Source: Actinomycetota bacterium | GTDB taxonomy: Bacteria; Actinomycetota; Acidimicrobiia; Acidimicrobiales; Ilumatobacteraceae | Reading direction: 5' to 3' | DNA: 35,859 bases | Assembly (NCBI GenBank): GCA_030685215.1 | Contig: JAUXQB010000302.1 | Coordinates: 1 to 35,859 of the forward strand | Shown: positions 18,809 to 27,459 of the stretch, one piece after another | Position numbering within the stretch: position 1 is the stretch's first letter | Layout of the letters: the number at the start of each line of letters is the position of its first letter | Made by a program: the position numbers and the translations under genes | The notes under the pieces: model-generated | The model's database searches: none | Told to the model about the DNA's origin: nothing | Seen by the model: the letters and a program-made list of their open reading frames with translations, nothing else

Positions 18809-19417
18809 TCAGTCGTCATCGATCTCGTCGTCGTCATCGTCGCCACCGTGGCCGCTGCTGTCGTCATCATCGTCGTCGCCATCGTCGTCGTCGATCGAGC
18901 CGTTGCTGGGCGTGGACGAGCTGCTGCCCTCGCTGGTGGTGGCGACGGGACCGAGGTCGAGGTCCTTCGACTCGACCGAGGTGCCGATGACACCGAAGAG
19001 CAGGTTCGCGTGGAACTCGAGCACGGTGAACGCCGACTGGAACTTGACCTCCACGTTGTACGCGTCTTCGGACTCGGCCTCGGCCACGATCCAACCCGGG
19101 TTGGGCACCACCGACACCAGGGTGAGCACGCCGCCGGCAGAGTCGAGCGTGACGAGCCCGGCCTCGCCGATCTGGTAGACGGCCTGAGTGGTGGTCGACG
19201 CAACCGTGGTCGGCGTCGGTGTGGGCGATGCCGGATCGGGCGTGGTGGTGGTGACCGTGCCACCAGCGATGGTGACGTTGGAGAGCGTGACGTCGGACGC
19301 GATCTGCACGTCGTTGCCGCCCGAGCTGCGCAGCACCTGTGTGTTCACCATGGCCGCGGCGGAACCGGCGACGAGCACCCCCGCGAGCGACAGAACCGTG
19401 GCGATCCGAACCTTCAT
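18809..19417 (-). CDS. Exported or anchored protein with Asp-rich C-terminal tail
   Basis: 202 aa, family not recognised. The N-terminus is a signal peptide or anchor (KVRIATVLSLAGVLVAGSAAA). A Thr/Pro-rich spacer follows (about 52-75), then a globular part of about 85 residues (YQIGEAGLVTLD to LDLGPV). The last about 35 residues are mostly Asp with Ser, Gly and one His, including DDDDGDDDDDD, and could bind metal cations outside the membrane. ATG 19415-19417 is preceded at 7 nt by TACGGT on the minus strand. The gene lies between a membrane flavohaem reductase (same strand, 32 bases downstream) and a divergent two-component system. A metal-binding or metal-presenting role under that system's control is my inference. 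The Asp tail is encoded by a GAY-repeat tract that may vary in length. Confidence 0.78.
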   Translation of the reverse strand: MKVRIATVLSLAGVLVAGSAAAMVNTQVLRSSGGNDVQIASDVTLSNVTIAGGTVTTTTPDPASPTPTPTTVASTTTQAVYQIGEAGLVTLDSAGGVLTLVSVVPNPGWIVAEAESEDAYNVEVKFQSAFTVLEFHANLLFGVIGTSVESKDLDLGPVATTSEGSSSSTPSNGSIDDDDGDDDDDDSSGHGGDDDDDEIDDD

Positions 19418-19424
19418 GACTGCA

Positions 19425-19430
19425 ACCGTA
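19425..19430 (-). promoter_or_regulatory. Probable -10 box of the poly-Asp protein gene (leaderless)
   Basis: Minus-strand TACGGT, 7 nt before the ATG at 19417. No ribosome binding site lies between. No recognisable -35, consistent with dependence on an activator bound at 19464-19479. Confidence 0.5.
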
Positions 19431-19441
19431 CGGATCCATCG

Positions 19442-19482
19442 TCCAACACGCCGCTGCGGGCGATCCAAGATTTGTCCAAATC
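19442..19482. promoter_or_regulatory. Phased TCCAA repeats: candidate binding site of the adjacent response regulator
   Basis: TCCAA occurs at 19442, 19464 and 19475, spacings of 22 and 11 bp. The last two form a direct repeat with 11-bp period, the geometry bound by OmpR/PhoB-family dimers. The last copy is also part of the palindrome GATTTG-TC-CAAATC (19469-19482). The pair lies about 47-62 bp upstream of the poly-Asp gene start and about 62-77 bp upstream of the regulator start. Confidence 0.5.
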
Positions 19483-19540
19483 GAGCGCCGCGGTGCCGGC
19501 AGATCGGCTCGACCACGCCCGACGACGTCAGAATGGGCGA

Positions 19541-20224
19541 GTGAGAATCCTCCTCGTCGAAGACGATCGCTCCATCGCCACGTCGGTGATCGACGGACTG
19601 TCCGCGGAAGGGTTCGACATCGACCACGCACCCACCGGCGCTGCGGCCCTCGCAGCCACCGGCTACGACATGGTGCTGCTCGACCTCGGGTTGCCCGACA
19701 TGGACGGTCGCGAGGTGTGCCGGCAGCTGCGCACGCGCACGGCGGTGCCGATCATCATGCTCACCGCCCGCTCCGAGGAGTTCGATCGTGTGCTCGGCCT
19801 CGAGCTCGGCGCCGACGACTACGTCACCAAACCGTTCAGCTTCCGCGAGCTGGTCGCGCGCATCCGCGCCGTCGGGCGCCGCACCGTCGCGGCACCCGGC
19901 GAGAGCCCCGCCGCTTCCGACGAGCCGCAGGCCGCGCAGCGCATCGGTGCGCTGTCGCTCGACCGGCGCACTCGTCGCGTGTACCTCGACGGTGAGGAGA
20001 TCGCGCTCACCGCCAAGGAGTTCGACCTGCTCGCGTTCCTCGCCACCGACACCGGCGCGGTGCACACGCGCACCGAGATCCTCGAGAACGTGTGGGACGC
20101 CCACTGGTACGGACCCACCAAGACCGTCGACGCGCACGTGGCCTCATTGCGCAAGAAGTTGGGGAACCACGAATGGATCCAAGCGGTCCGAGGCGTCGGC
20201 TTCCGTCTCGAGCCCGTGGAGTGA
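19541..20224 (+). CDS. OmpR/PhoB-family response regulator
   Basis: 227 aa. The receiver domain (about 1-115) has the acidic pocket EDD at 7-9, phospho-acceptor D48 in MVLLDLGLPDMDG, a Thr in MLTAR, and K97 in YVTKPFS. The C-terminal winged helix (about 130-227) carries LTAKEFDLLAFLA and the recognition region KTVDAHVASLRKKLG, ending VRGVGFRLEPVE. GTG 19541 is the only start that gives a normal receiver. CAGAAT lies 6 nt before it, an imperfect -10 with no ribosome binding site. The kinase gene follows after 13 bases, and a poly-Asp protein plus flavohaem reductase diverge upstream. I infer it controls that divergent unit and itself through the TCCAA repeats. Confidence 0.95.
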   Translation: MRILLVEDDRSIATSVIDGLSAEGFDIDHAPTGAAALAATGYDMVLLDLGLPDMDGREVCRQLRTRTAVPIIMLTARSEEFDRVLGLELGADDYVTKPFSFRELVARIRAVGRRTVAAPGESPAASDEPQAAQRIGALSLDRRTRRVYLDGEEIALTAKEFDLLAFLATDTGAVHTRTEILENVWDAHWYGPTKTVDAHVASLRKKLGNHEWIQAVRGVGFRLEPVE

Positions 20225-20237
20225 GCGGAACCACCCG

Positions 20238-21632
20238 ATGAAGTGGCGACTGATGGTGGCGTTCACCGGGCTCATCGCGCTGGTGCTGCTCGCCCAGGAC
20301 GTGCCGCTGGTGAACTACCTGCGCGAGGTGGAGAGCGAGCGACTGCGCGCGGAGCTGGAACGTAACGCCTTCATCCTCGGTGGCGCGTCGGAGAACCTGC
20401 TCTCGGGTGAGGGCGACGATGTCACGGTGGAGAACCTGCAGCAGACCGTCGACGTGTATGCGACCGATCAAGGTGCGCGGGTGGTCATCACCGATGCGGC
20501 CGGACTGGTGGTGGTGGCCAGCGACCCCCGCGACGAGCGCGGCGAGGACTTCTCCAACCGGCCCGAGATCGAGAGCGCGCTCCGTCGCGTGCCGGCCACC
20601 GGTGAGCGCAGCTCCGACACCGCCGGCGAGAACATCCTCTACGTGGCCGTGCCGGTGCTGTCGGGCTCGAGCGTGGAAGGCGCGGTGCGCATCACCTATC
20701 CGTCGTCGGTCATCGACGATCGCGTCGACGAACAGACCACCGGCTTGTTCCTGGTGTTCGGCATCTCGATGGCCGGCGCGATCGTGGCGGCGCTGTTCAT
20801 GGCGGGAGGAGTCACCTCACCACTGCGTCGCCTCCAGCGCAGCACCGAGCAACTCGCCGCGGGCGACTTCAGCGAGCGCGCCGACGAGACCGAGGGCCCA
20901 CCCGAGGTGCGCAGCTTGGCGCGCTCGTTCAACTCGATGACCGAGCGCATGTCGGGTCTGATGGAGCGGCAACGTGCGTTCGCCGGCGACGCGTCGCACC
21001 AGTTGCGCACGCCACTCACCGCGCTCCGTCTGCAGTTGGAGCGAGCGGCTGCGATGGTCGAGGCCGATCCGGAGGGCGCTCGCGTGCGCATCGAGGCGGC
21101 GGGCGAGGAGACCGAGCGGCTGCAACGACTGGTCGAGGGTCTGCTGATGATGGCGCGCTCGGAGGGCACGACCCCGGAGACGCAGCGAGTCGACGTGTCG
21201 GTCTTGGTGCAGGAGCGCGCCGACGTGTGGGCACCGTTCGCCGAGGAGCGCGGCGTGCGGCTGCTGACAGCGGCGGCGCCGGGACTGCAGGCGTGGGCGG
21301 TGCCGGAGGCGCTGGAGCAGATCATCGACAACTACGTCGACAACGCGCTCGGTGTCGCAGTGCCGGGCAACACCGTCACCATCACCGCCGTGCGCCTCCA
21401 CGACGCCGTCGCGGTGCACGTGGTCGACGAGGGCCCGGGCATGCAGCCCGAGCACCTGGCTCACGCGTTCGACCGCTTCTGGCGAGCACCCGATGCACCG
21501 CACGGTGGCTCGGGGATCGGCCTGGCCGTGGTGCAGCACCTTGCCGAGCTCAGCGGCGGCACGGTGGAACTGCGCAACCGCACCGACCGCAGCGGTCTCG
21601 AAGCCAGCGTGGTGCTGCCCACGCAGGAGTGA
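20238..21632 (+). CDS. Sensor histidine kinase
   Basis: 464 aa membrane kinase. TM1 is about 7-25 and TM2 about 167-192, enclosing an extracytoplasmic sensor of about 140 residues (TDAAGLVVVASDPRDERGEDFSN is PAS/dCache-like). A HAMP domain (about 193-245) leads to the H box DASHQLRTPLT, with phospho-acceptor H254. The N box is NYVDNAL (about 365-371), then DEGPGM and GSGIGLAVV, all intact. It should phosphorylate the response regulator encoded just upstream; its signal is unknown, but the divergent poly-Asp and reductase genes suggest metal or redox conditions at the cell surface. ATG 20238 has GGAG about 16 nt upstream, and coupling to the previous stop is likely. Its TGA abuts the convergent carboxypeptidase stop (TGA|CTA). 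Confidence 0.95.
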   Translation: MKWRLMVAFTGLIALVLLAQDVPLVNYLREVESERLRAELERNAFILGGASENLLSGEGDDVTVENLQQTVDVYATDQGARVVITDAAGLVVVASDPRDERGEDFSNRPEIESALRRVPATGERSSDTAGENILYVAVPVLSGSSVEGAVRITYPSSVIDDRVDEQTTGLFLVFGISMAGAIVAALFMAGGVTSPLRRLQRSTEQLAAGDFSERADETEGPPEVRSLARSFNSMTERMSGLMERQRAFAGDASHQLRTPLTALRLQLERAAAMVEADPEGARVRIEAAGEETERLQRLVEGLLMMARSEGTTPETQRVDVSVLVQERADVWAPFAEERGVRLLTAAAPGLQAWAVPEALEQIIDNYVDNALGVAVPGNTVTITAVRLHDAVAVHVVDEGPGMQPEHLAHAFDRFWRAPDAPHGGSGIGLAVVQHLAELSGGTVELRNRTDRSGLEASVVLPTQE

Positions 21633-23321
21633 CTACACGCGCACGGTGACCGAGAGGCTGCCGGCGCGCTGGTGGCTGATGGCGACGGTCAGCTCGCTGC
21701 CGGCCTCCGCGCGCACCACCCACGTGGCCAGCACGCGCTCGGGGGTGCCGTCGTTCTTGCCGCTCTGGAAGCGCTGCGCGACGCGACCTTCCAACTGTCC
21801 GAGCTCCTGGCGGGCGAGCCCACCGTGGGAACCGGCGAGCACGGCGGCGCCGCTGAGCTCGGCGACGAGCGGCAGCACCAGATGTTCCTTGCGCGCCCGC
21901 TGCGTGATGTAGGTGGGCAGCCAGCCGGTGTTGGCGATGCCGATCTCCACCCGGTGCGTGTCGCCGCCGAGCGCGGTGACCGACGTGTGCAGCACCTCGA
22001 GCCGCGGCGAGCACATCGCCTGGAAGACGGCGAACTCGGCGTGCGGTGCGACCTCGGCGGCGAGCATGCTGCTGGGCGCGTTGCCCCAGAAGAACACGTC
22101 GTCCCAGCCGCCGATCTCCAGCTGGCCGAGCTGCGGGTGCTCGTACGGCACCCAGTCGGCATAGGCGGTGGGATGGTTGGCCACCGCCCAGCGGTAGACA
22201 CCCATCTCCTCCTCGTCGGTGGGTCCGGTGTACCAGATGTGATTGCCCCCGGGAGTGCCCGTGGCGCGGTGGATGACGTCCCAGAACTCGGTGGTCCATC
22301 CGTACACACCCAGGTGCTCGTACGCCCAGTCGTCGGCTGCACCGCTCATCACGTCGGACTTGTCCCACGTGAAGTCGTCGAACACGCCGTGCACCGTGTA
22401 ACCGGTGAGCGCGTGGCCGCGCTCACCCAGCTGCTTCCACACCCACACATCGATCGGCGGCAGTGCGGTGTCGCTCTGGGTGCTGCTCGGACGCAGCAGC
22501 ACGCCGCCGGAGGTGTGGAACGCGTTGTACCCGCAGATGTTGCGGCGCGCCACGATGGCGCGCACCAGCGCGTCGATCTCGGGCTCGCTGAGCGGGTGGT
22601 CGCCGCTGCCGTACACACCGGTGCCCCACCCCGCGGGGAAGTTGCGGTTCATGTCGAGGCGCTGTGGCGGCGACGCGATTGGCACCGTGAACCCGTCGTG
22701 ATCCTGCACGTCGCCTTCCGCCAGCAGGCGGTAGCACGGCACGTCGGCGGGCGCGCCTTCCGGTGGTACACGCACCATCAGGCGCGGCTCGACCGGCGAC
22801 TGCATCCACCCGCCGTGCGGGTCGGCGATGCGCATGGTGCGGATGGTGCCATCGCCGGTGAGGTCGCGCTCGTGCAGCCCCTGCGCGAGGTGCGCGTCGT
22901 GCCAGGGCCACGGGCGCACGCTGCTGCGGCGGAACTGGGGGCTGTCGGCGAGCGTCCACTCGACGCCGTCGGGGTTGACGCGCGGCACCACGTAGAAGGT
23001 GCGAGTGCGCAGCGCGTCGGTGGCGGCCGGGTCGGTGCCGAATCCGTCGACGAGGTGATGGATGAGGTGCAGCGCGGCCACACCGCCGGTGACCTCGATG
23101 GCGTGGATGTTGGCGTCGACCCAGTGCGCGGGCTTGGTGTCGTGCGCGCCAGTCGACGAATCGGTGATGGTGGCCAGCCACAGGTCGCGGCCTTCGAACG
23201 ACCTGCCGTACGACTCGACCGTGAGCAGCTCGGGGTGCGCCGCCGCCGTGTCGTGCAACCACTGGGTCAGCTCGTCGTAGCGAAGGAAGCGGTCGAAGGC
23301 GTACGGCGAGGTCGATGTCAC
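21633..23321 (-). CDS. M14-family zinc carboxypeptidase
   Basis: 562 aa. The metallocarboxypeptidase motif is DANIHAIEVTGG, giving zinc ligands H73 and E76. Substrate-binding VVPRVNPDGVEW follows, then the third ligand His in YNAFHTSGG, and the catalytic Glu in GWTTEFWDVI. The last about 120 residues form a beta-rich accessory domain. No signal peptide is visible, so the enzyme is probably intracellular, unlike most secreted M14 enzymes. I place the start at GTG 23319-23321 because TAGCGT stands 8 nt upstream and the M14 domain begins at once. A longer version from GTG 23373-23375 would overlap the promoter of the divergent gene. It removes C-terminal residues from peptides; the natural substrate is unknown. 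Confidence 0.9.
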   Translation of the reverse strand: MTSTSPYAFDRFLRYDELTQWLHDTAAAHPELLTVESYGRSFEGRDLWLATITDSSTGAHDTKPAHWVDANIHAIEVTGGVAALHLIHHLVDGFGTDPAATDALRTRTFYVVPRVNPDGVEWTLADSPQFRRSSVRPWPWHDAHLAQGLHERDLTGDGTIRTMRIADPHGGWMQSPVEPRLMVRVPPEGAPADVPCYRLLAEGDVQDHDGFTVPIASPPQRLDMNRNFPAGWGTGVYGSGDHPLSEPEIDALVRAIVARRNICGYNAFHTSGGVLLRPSSTQSDTALPPIDVWVWKQLGERGHALTGYTVHGVFDDFTWDKSDVMSGAADDWAYEHLGVYGWTTEFWDVIHRATGTPGGNHIWYTGPTDEEEMGVYRWAVANHPTAYADWVPYEHPQLGQLEIGGWDDVFFWGNAPSSMLAAEVAPHAEFAVFQAMCSPRLEVLHTSVTALGGDTHRVEIGIANTGWLPTYITQRARKEHLVLPLVAELSGAAVLAGSHGGLARQELGQLEGRVAQRFQSGKNDGTPERVLATWVVRAEAGSELTVAISHQRAGSLSVTVRV

Positions 23322-23329
23322 GGTGCCCG

Positions 23330-23335
23330 ACGCTA
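23330..23335 (-). promoter_or_regulatory. Possible -10 box of the carboxypeptidase gene
   Basis: Minus-strand TAGCGT, 8 nt before GTG 23321. The whole divergent region to gpmI is only 62 bp, so both promoters are back to back. Confidence 0.4.
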
Positions 23336-23370
23336 CTGGCCGTGCGGCACGAGCCGCAGGCGTTGCTCCG

Positions 23371-23376
23371 TACACT
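23371..23376 (+). promoter_or_regulatory. Probable -10 box of gpmI (leaderless)
   Basis: TACACT, 7 nt before ATG 23384. There is no Shine-Dalgarno sequence between box and start. Confidence 0.5.
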
Positions 23377-23383
23377 TCGATGC

Positions 23384-25027
<1,644 letters not shown>

Positions 25028-25029
25028 GT

Positions 25030-25049
25030 CACGCGTCCGCGGACGCGTG
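25030..25049. repeat. 20-bp palindrome, copy 1
   Basis: CACGCGTCCGCGGACGCGTG is a perfect palindrome (MluI-SacII-MluI nested sites). It starts 2 bases after the gpmI stop, so as RNA it would form a 10-bp or shorter hairpin, but no T-run follows. Copies 2 and 3 flank the HNH gene. GTGGCACTGG following it resembles GTGGCACATTGG after copy 2. Confidence 0.85.
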
Positions 25050-25145
25050 GCACTGGTGCGCGGCACGGCACGGCCGCACACCAGCCATCTCGTCGGCCTC
25101 CGTGCGAGCGGCTCGACGGCACCGGCCCGGATCGCGCTCGCGCGA

Positions 25146-25176
25146 TCAGCCTACTCAAGGGGTCTGACAGGGTTCC
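25146..25176 (+). repeat. 31-bp imperfect direct repeat, copy A (left of the HNH gene)
   Basis: Begins TCAGCCTACTCAAGGGG and ends TCTGACAGGGTTCC. It matches copy B (26326-26356) at 26 of 31 positions without gaps. Both copies are followed within 5-15 bases by the 18-bp palindrome. Weaker similarity extends about 14 bases further upstream. Confidence 0.7.
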
Positions 25177-25191
25177 GAGACGACCTCCGCG

Positions 25192-25209
25192 ACGCGTCCG
25201 CGGACGCGT
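25192..25209. repeat. 18-bp palindrome, copy 2
   Basis: ACGCGTCCGCGGACGCGT, identical to the core of copies 1 and 3. It ends 21 bp before the stop codon of the HNH gene (minus strand) and follows repeat A by 15 bp. Confidence 0.85.
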
Positions 25210-25230
25210 GGCACATTGGCTGGCCGCGAG

Positions 25231-26253
25231 TCACGCTGCGGTGTCGTGCTGGTGACGACGCTGGTGACACGGAGCGCAGCGCAGCTGCAACTCCTCCACC
25301 ACGGTGTGGTGGGTGACTTCGAACTCGGGCACGTGGTCGTACTGCAGGAGCGACGCCGCGCCACAGTCGACGCACATCTGGTCGCGCTCTTTGACCACCC
25401 GCTTCTGCCGCGTGCTCGGGTGCCGTTGCCTGGAGCTCGCGTTGATGGGACGGCCCTCCGTGTCGTGGATGAGGGCGCGGATGAACGCCTCCGGTGCGAT
25501 GCGCTCGATGACCGACATCGGCAACGCAGTGCCATCGTCGAGGGTGGCGCCGGCGGCTCGCACGTGCAGGATCAACTCGGTGAGCAAACCACCGGTCCCT
25601 TCACGCAGCAGATGCTCCAGCGCGTCAGCGTGCTGCTGGGCCAGGCTGGGCCACTGGTCGACCGAGACGGCAACCCGCCGCGCGCTCATCACGTGGGTGG
25701 TGAGCCGGCTGATCAGCATTCCCGCCACAAGGGGAGGAAGGCGAGCGGAGATCGTGACCATGCCGTCCGGCTCGCTGCGCCAGGTGACCGACCGCTGCTC
25801 GTGCTGATGATGCTCCAGTTCACAGGCATCGCTGGTGCGGTGCAGCCATGACGCAATGGCACGGGCGAGTTGGCCAGCCGGCACCTCCTTCGCGATGGCG
25901 GACAACGGCGCCTCGTTCGCCGGGGTGACGATGCGCGACAGGGTGCGCACCTTGCTGTACGACAGTTCGTCGGCCTCGAACAACGCTGCGATGATCGGCA
26001 GCGAGCGCAGCTGCTTGCCGACGCGGATCCACTCCCGCGCGGTGCACACCTCGATGTCGGCGACGGCGGCGATCCAGTGCGCTGCCGACACCGCTCCCGT
26101 GACAGCCCACTCACCCGAGTCGGCGAAGTCGGCCGCCAGCCCGATCACTGCACGCTGGCTGGTGGACCAGGTGCTGATTGCGAGATGCAGTTCGTGGCTG
26201 ATGCGCAGCCCGGGTGGGACAGTGAGCGGGTTGCATTCAGTACGCGTCGCCAT
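25231..26253 (-). CDS. DUF222 / HNH endonuclease domain protein (REP13E12 type)
   Basis: 340 aa. An N-terminal DUF222 region (about 20-250) is followed by an HNH nuclease motif: MCVDCGAASLLQYDHVPEF, then LQLRCAPCHQRRHQ, with two CxxC zinc knuckles and the Asp-His pair. Such proteins are abundant and often multicopy in actinobacteria, the best known being the M. tuberculosis REP13E12 elements that also serve as phage attachment sites. Their biochemical role is poorly defined; DNA nicking or cleavage is expected from the HNH motif. ATG 26251-26253 has a strong ribosome binding site, TGGAGG, 5 nt upstream, unlike its leaderless neighbours. The gene is enclosed by direct repeats A and B and by palindrome copies, suggesting it arrived as a small mobile unit. 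Confidence 0.88.
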   Translation of the reverse strand: MATRTECNPLTVPPGLRISHELHLAISTWSTSQRAVIGLAADFADSGEWAVTGAVSAAHWIAAVADIEVCTAREWIRVGKQLRSLPIIAALFEADELSYSKVRTLSRIVTPANEAPLSAIAKEVPAGQLARAIASWLHRTSDACELEHHQHEQRSVTWRSEPDGMVTISARLPPLVAGMLISRLTTHVMSARRVAVSVDQWPSLAQQHADALEHLLREGTGGLLTELILHVRAAGATLDDGTALPMSVIERIAPEAFIRALIHDTEGRPINASSRQRHPSTRQKRVVKERDQMCVDCGAASLLQYDHVPEFEVTHHTVVEELQLRCAPCHQRRHQHDTAA

Positions 26254-26325
26254 ACGAGCCTCCAGGTGGTGACTGGTTGTTCGGACCGCCCGGCGTTGCG
26301 AGGGGCGTGGTCGAGCTCGCTCGAC

Positions 26326-26356
26326 TCAGCGTAGTCATGGGGTGTGACACGGTTCC
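26326..26356 (+). repeat. 31-bp imperfect direct repeat, copy B (right of the HNH gene)
   Basis: Begins TCAGCGTAGTCATGGGG and ends TGTGACACGGTTCC. The differences from copy A include a paired change: CTGACAG in A and GTGACAC in B, each a small hairpin-capable palindrome. Palindrome copy 3 follows after 5 bases. Confidence 0.7.
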
Positions 26357-26361
26357 CCGGT

Positions 26362-26381
26362 CACGCGTCCGCGGACGCGTG
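26362..26381. repeat. 20-bp palindrome, copy 3
   Basis: CACGCGTCCGCGGACGCGTG, identical to copy 1 over all 20 bases. It lies about 108 bp upstream of the HNH gene start and 16 bp before the next gene on the plus strand, next to that gene's possible -10 box (TAACGT, 26384-26389). Confidence 0.85.
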
Positions 26382-26397
26382 CGTAACGTACGGGGCT

Positions 26398-26835
26398 GTG
26401 GACCTGGGGTTCTTCGAGACGGTGCGCGACGCGTTCGAGGGCTTCGTCGTCGGCGTGCCCGGGCAGCGCAACACGTACGTGCACAGCCGCGGGCTGAAGG
26501 CGTGGTTCGACGACGACACCCGCGAGCACTACGAAGCACAGCTGATCCGCGTCGATGGCACGCTGCAGTTGGAGGTCGGCTTCCACGCCGAGCATCCCAA
26601 GGCCGCGCTGAACGATGCGGTGCTCGAGCGGGTGCGCGCCACCGAGGCGGAGTGGCGAATCGCGCTGGGAGATGCCGCGGTCGCGGGCGACTTCATCGGC
26701 AGGACGGGATGGCGGCGCGTGTCCGAAGTGTGGCCGGCCAACGAAACCCCCGACATCGACGAAGCGATCGAAGTCGCAGCTCGTCTGGCGGACTACGTCA
26801 TCGCCCTCGAACCCGCTCGCCGCTCACCGGCATAG
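26398..26835 (+). CDS. Small protein of unknown function
   Basis: 145 aa from GTG 26398, no recognised family. It begins VDLGFFETVRDAFEGFV, and has an alpha/beta pattern with a central part that reads like a DNA-end or substrate fold (TREHYEAQLIRVDGTLQLEVGFHAEHP). It contains no signal peptide, membrane segment, or cysteine. The C-terminal third is helical and acidic (DIDEAIEVAARLADYVIALEP). TAACGT lies 8 nt before the GTG, so it may be leaderless; palindrome copy 3 abuts that promoter. The next gene begins 96 bases downstream with its own promoter, so they need not be co-transcribed. Codon use is normal for the region, so it is probably a genuine gene rather than a shadow. Confidence 0.65.
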   Translation: MDLGFFETVRDAFEGFVVGVPGQRNTYVHSRGLKAWFDDDTREHYEAQLIRVDGTLQLEVGFHAEHPKAALNDAVLERVRATEAEWRIALGDAAVAGDFIGRTGWRRVSEVWPANETPDIDEAIEVAARLADYVIALEPARRSPA

Positions 26836-26918
26836 CTCGTCCGATCAACTGCGCGGCCATGGCCGAACGTCCCTGACGACGTGGACCTTCGTGTGTCGTG
26901 CACGAGTTCACAATGGTC

Positions 26919-26924
26919 TACGCT
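26919..26924 (+). promoter_or_regulatory. Probable -10 box of the cyclic-nucleotide-binding protein gene (leaderless)
   Basis: TACGCT, 7 nt before ATG 26932. No ribosome binding site lies between. Confidence 0.5.
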
Positions 26925-26931
26925 CAGCGAC

Positions 26932-27357
26932 ATGGCGAGCAAGAAAGCACAACTCGAGCACCTGCGCAACGCGAACCTGTTCCAGGGTTGCTCCACCAAA
27001 GACCTCGAGAAGATCGCGAAGGCAAGTGACGAGATCACGATGCCCGCGGGCTCGCTCATCGTCGACCAGGGGCAGACCGGCCGCGAGGCGTTCATCGTGC
27101 TCTCCGGCACCGTGCTCGTGAAGCGCAACAACAAGAAGGTCGGCACGTTCGGCCCGGGCACCATGGTGGGCGAGCTGTCGCTGCTCGACCACGGCCCGCG
27201 CACCGCCACCGTCGTGTGCGAGACCGAGTGCACGTTGCTGCTGCTCGACCAGCGGCACTTCATGGGCGTGCTCGACCAGGTGCCTGCGCTCGCGCACAAG
27301 CTGCTGGCCACCCTGGCCGGCCGCATCCGCGATCTCGACCGCCAGTACTTCGGCTGA
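26932..27357 (+). CDS. Stand-alone cyclic-nucleotide-binding domain protein
   Basis: 141 aa consisting of essentially one cNMP-binding domain. The beta roll runs from NLFQGCSTKDLEKIAKAS through GSLIVDQGQTGREAFIVLSGTVLVKR. The phosphate-binding cassette is PGTMVGELSLLDHGPRTATV, with the Gly-Glu and the Arg-Thr-Ala that bind cyclic nucleotide phosphate in CRP and PKA. There is no DNA-binding helix-turn-helix, kinase or transporter domain, so it is not a CRP-type regulator by itself. It could buffer or sense cAMP/cGMP or regulate a partner protein. A final helix (LAHKLLATLAGRIRDLDRQYFG) may mediate dimerisation. Its promoter box stands 7 nt upstream of ATG. Confidence 0.87.
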   Translation: MASKKAQLEHLRNANLFQGCSTKDLEKIAKASDEITMPAGSLIVDQGQTGREAFIVLSGTVLVKRNNKKVGTFGPGTMVGELSLLDHGPRTATVVCETECTLLLLDQRHFMGVLDQVPALAHKLLATLAGRIRDLDRQYFG

Positions 27358-27459
27358 CGTCGCGGGGCTCCGCCATTCGGCCGCGGGCACAGGGCCGCAT
27401 CCGTGTGAAGCGCGTCGACCGATCAACGTGACCATTCGGTAGAAACGTTCCAGTTCACC

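Noticed and set aside
18809-18910. Trinucleotide tract as a mere low-complexity artefact
   Set aside because: The tract is in frame with a gene that has a signal peptide, promoter box and a globular domain; it encodes the Asp tail.
25030-26381. CRISPR array
   Set aside because: The three palindrome copies are irregularly spaced (143 and about 1150 bp), contain a gene between them, and no cas gene is present.
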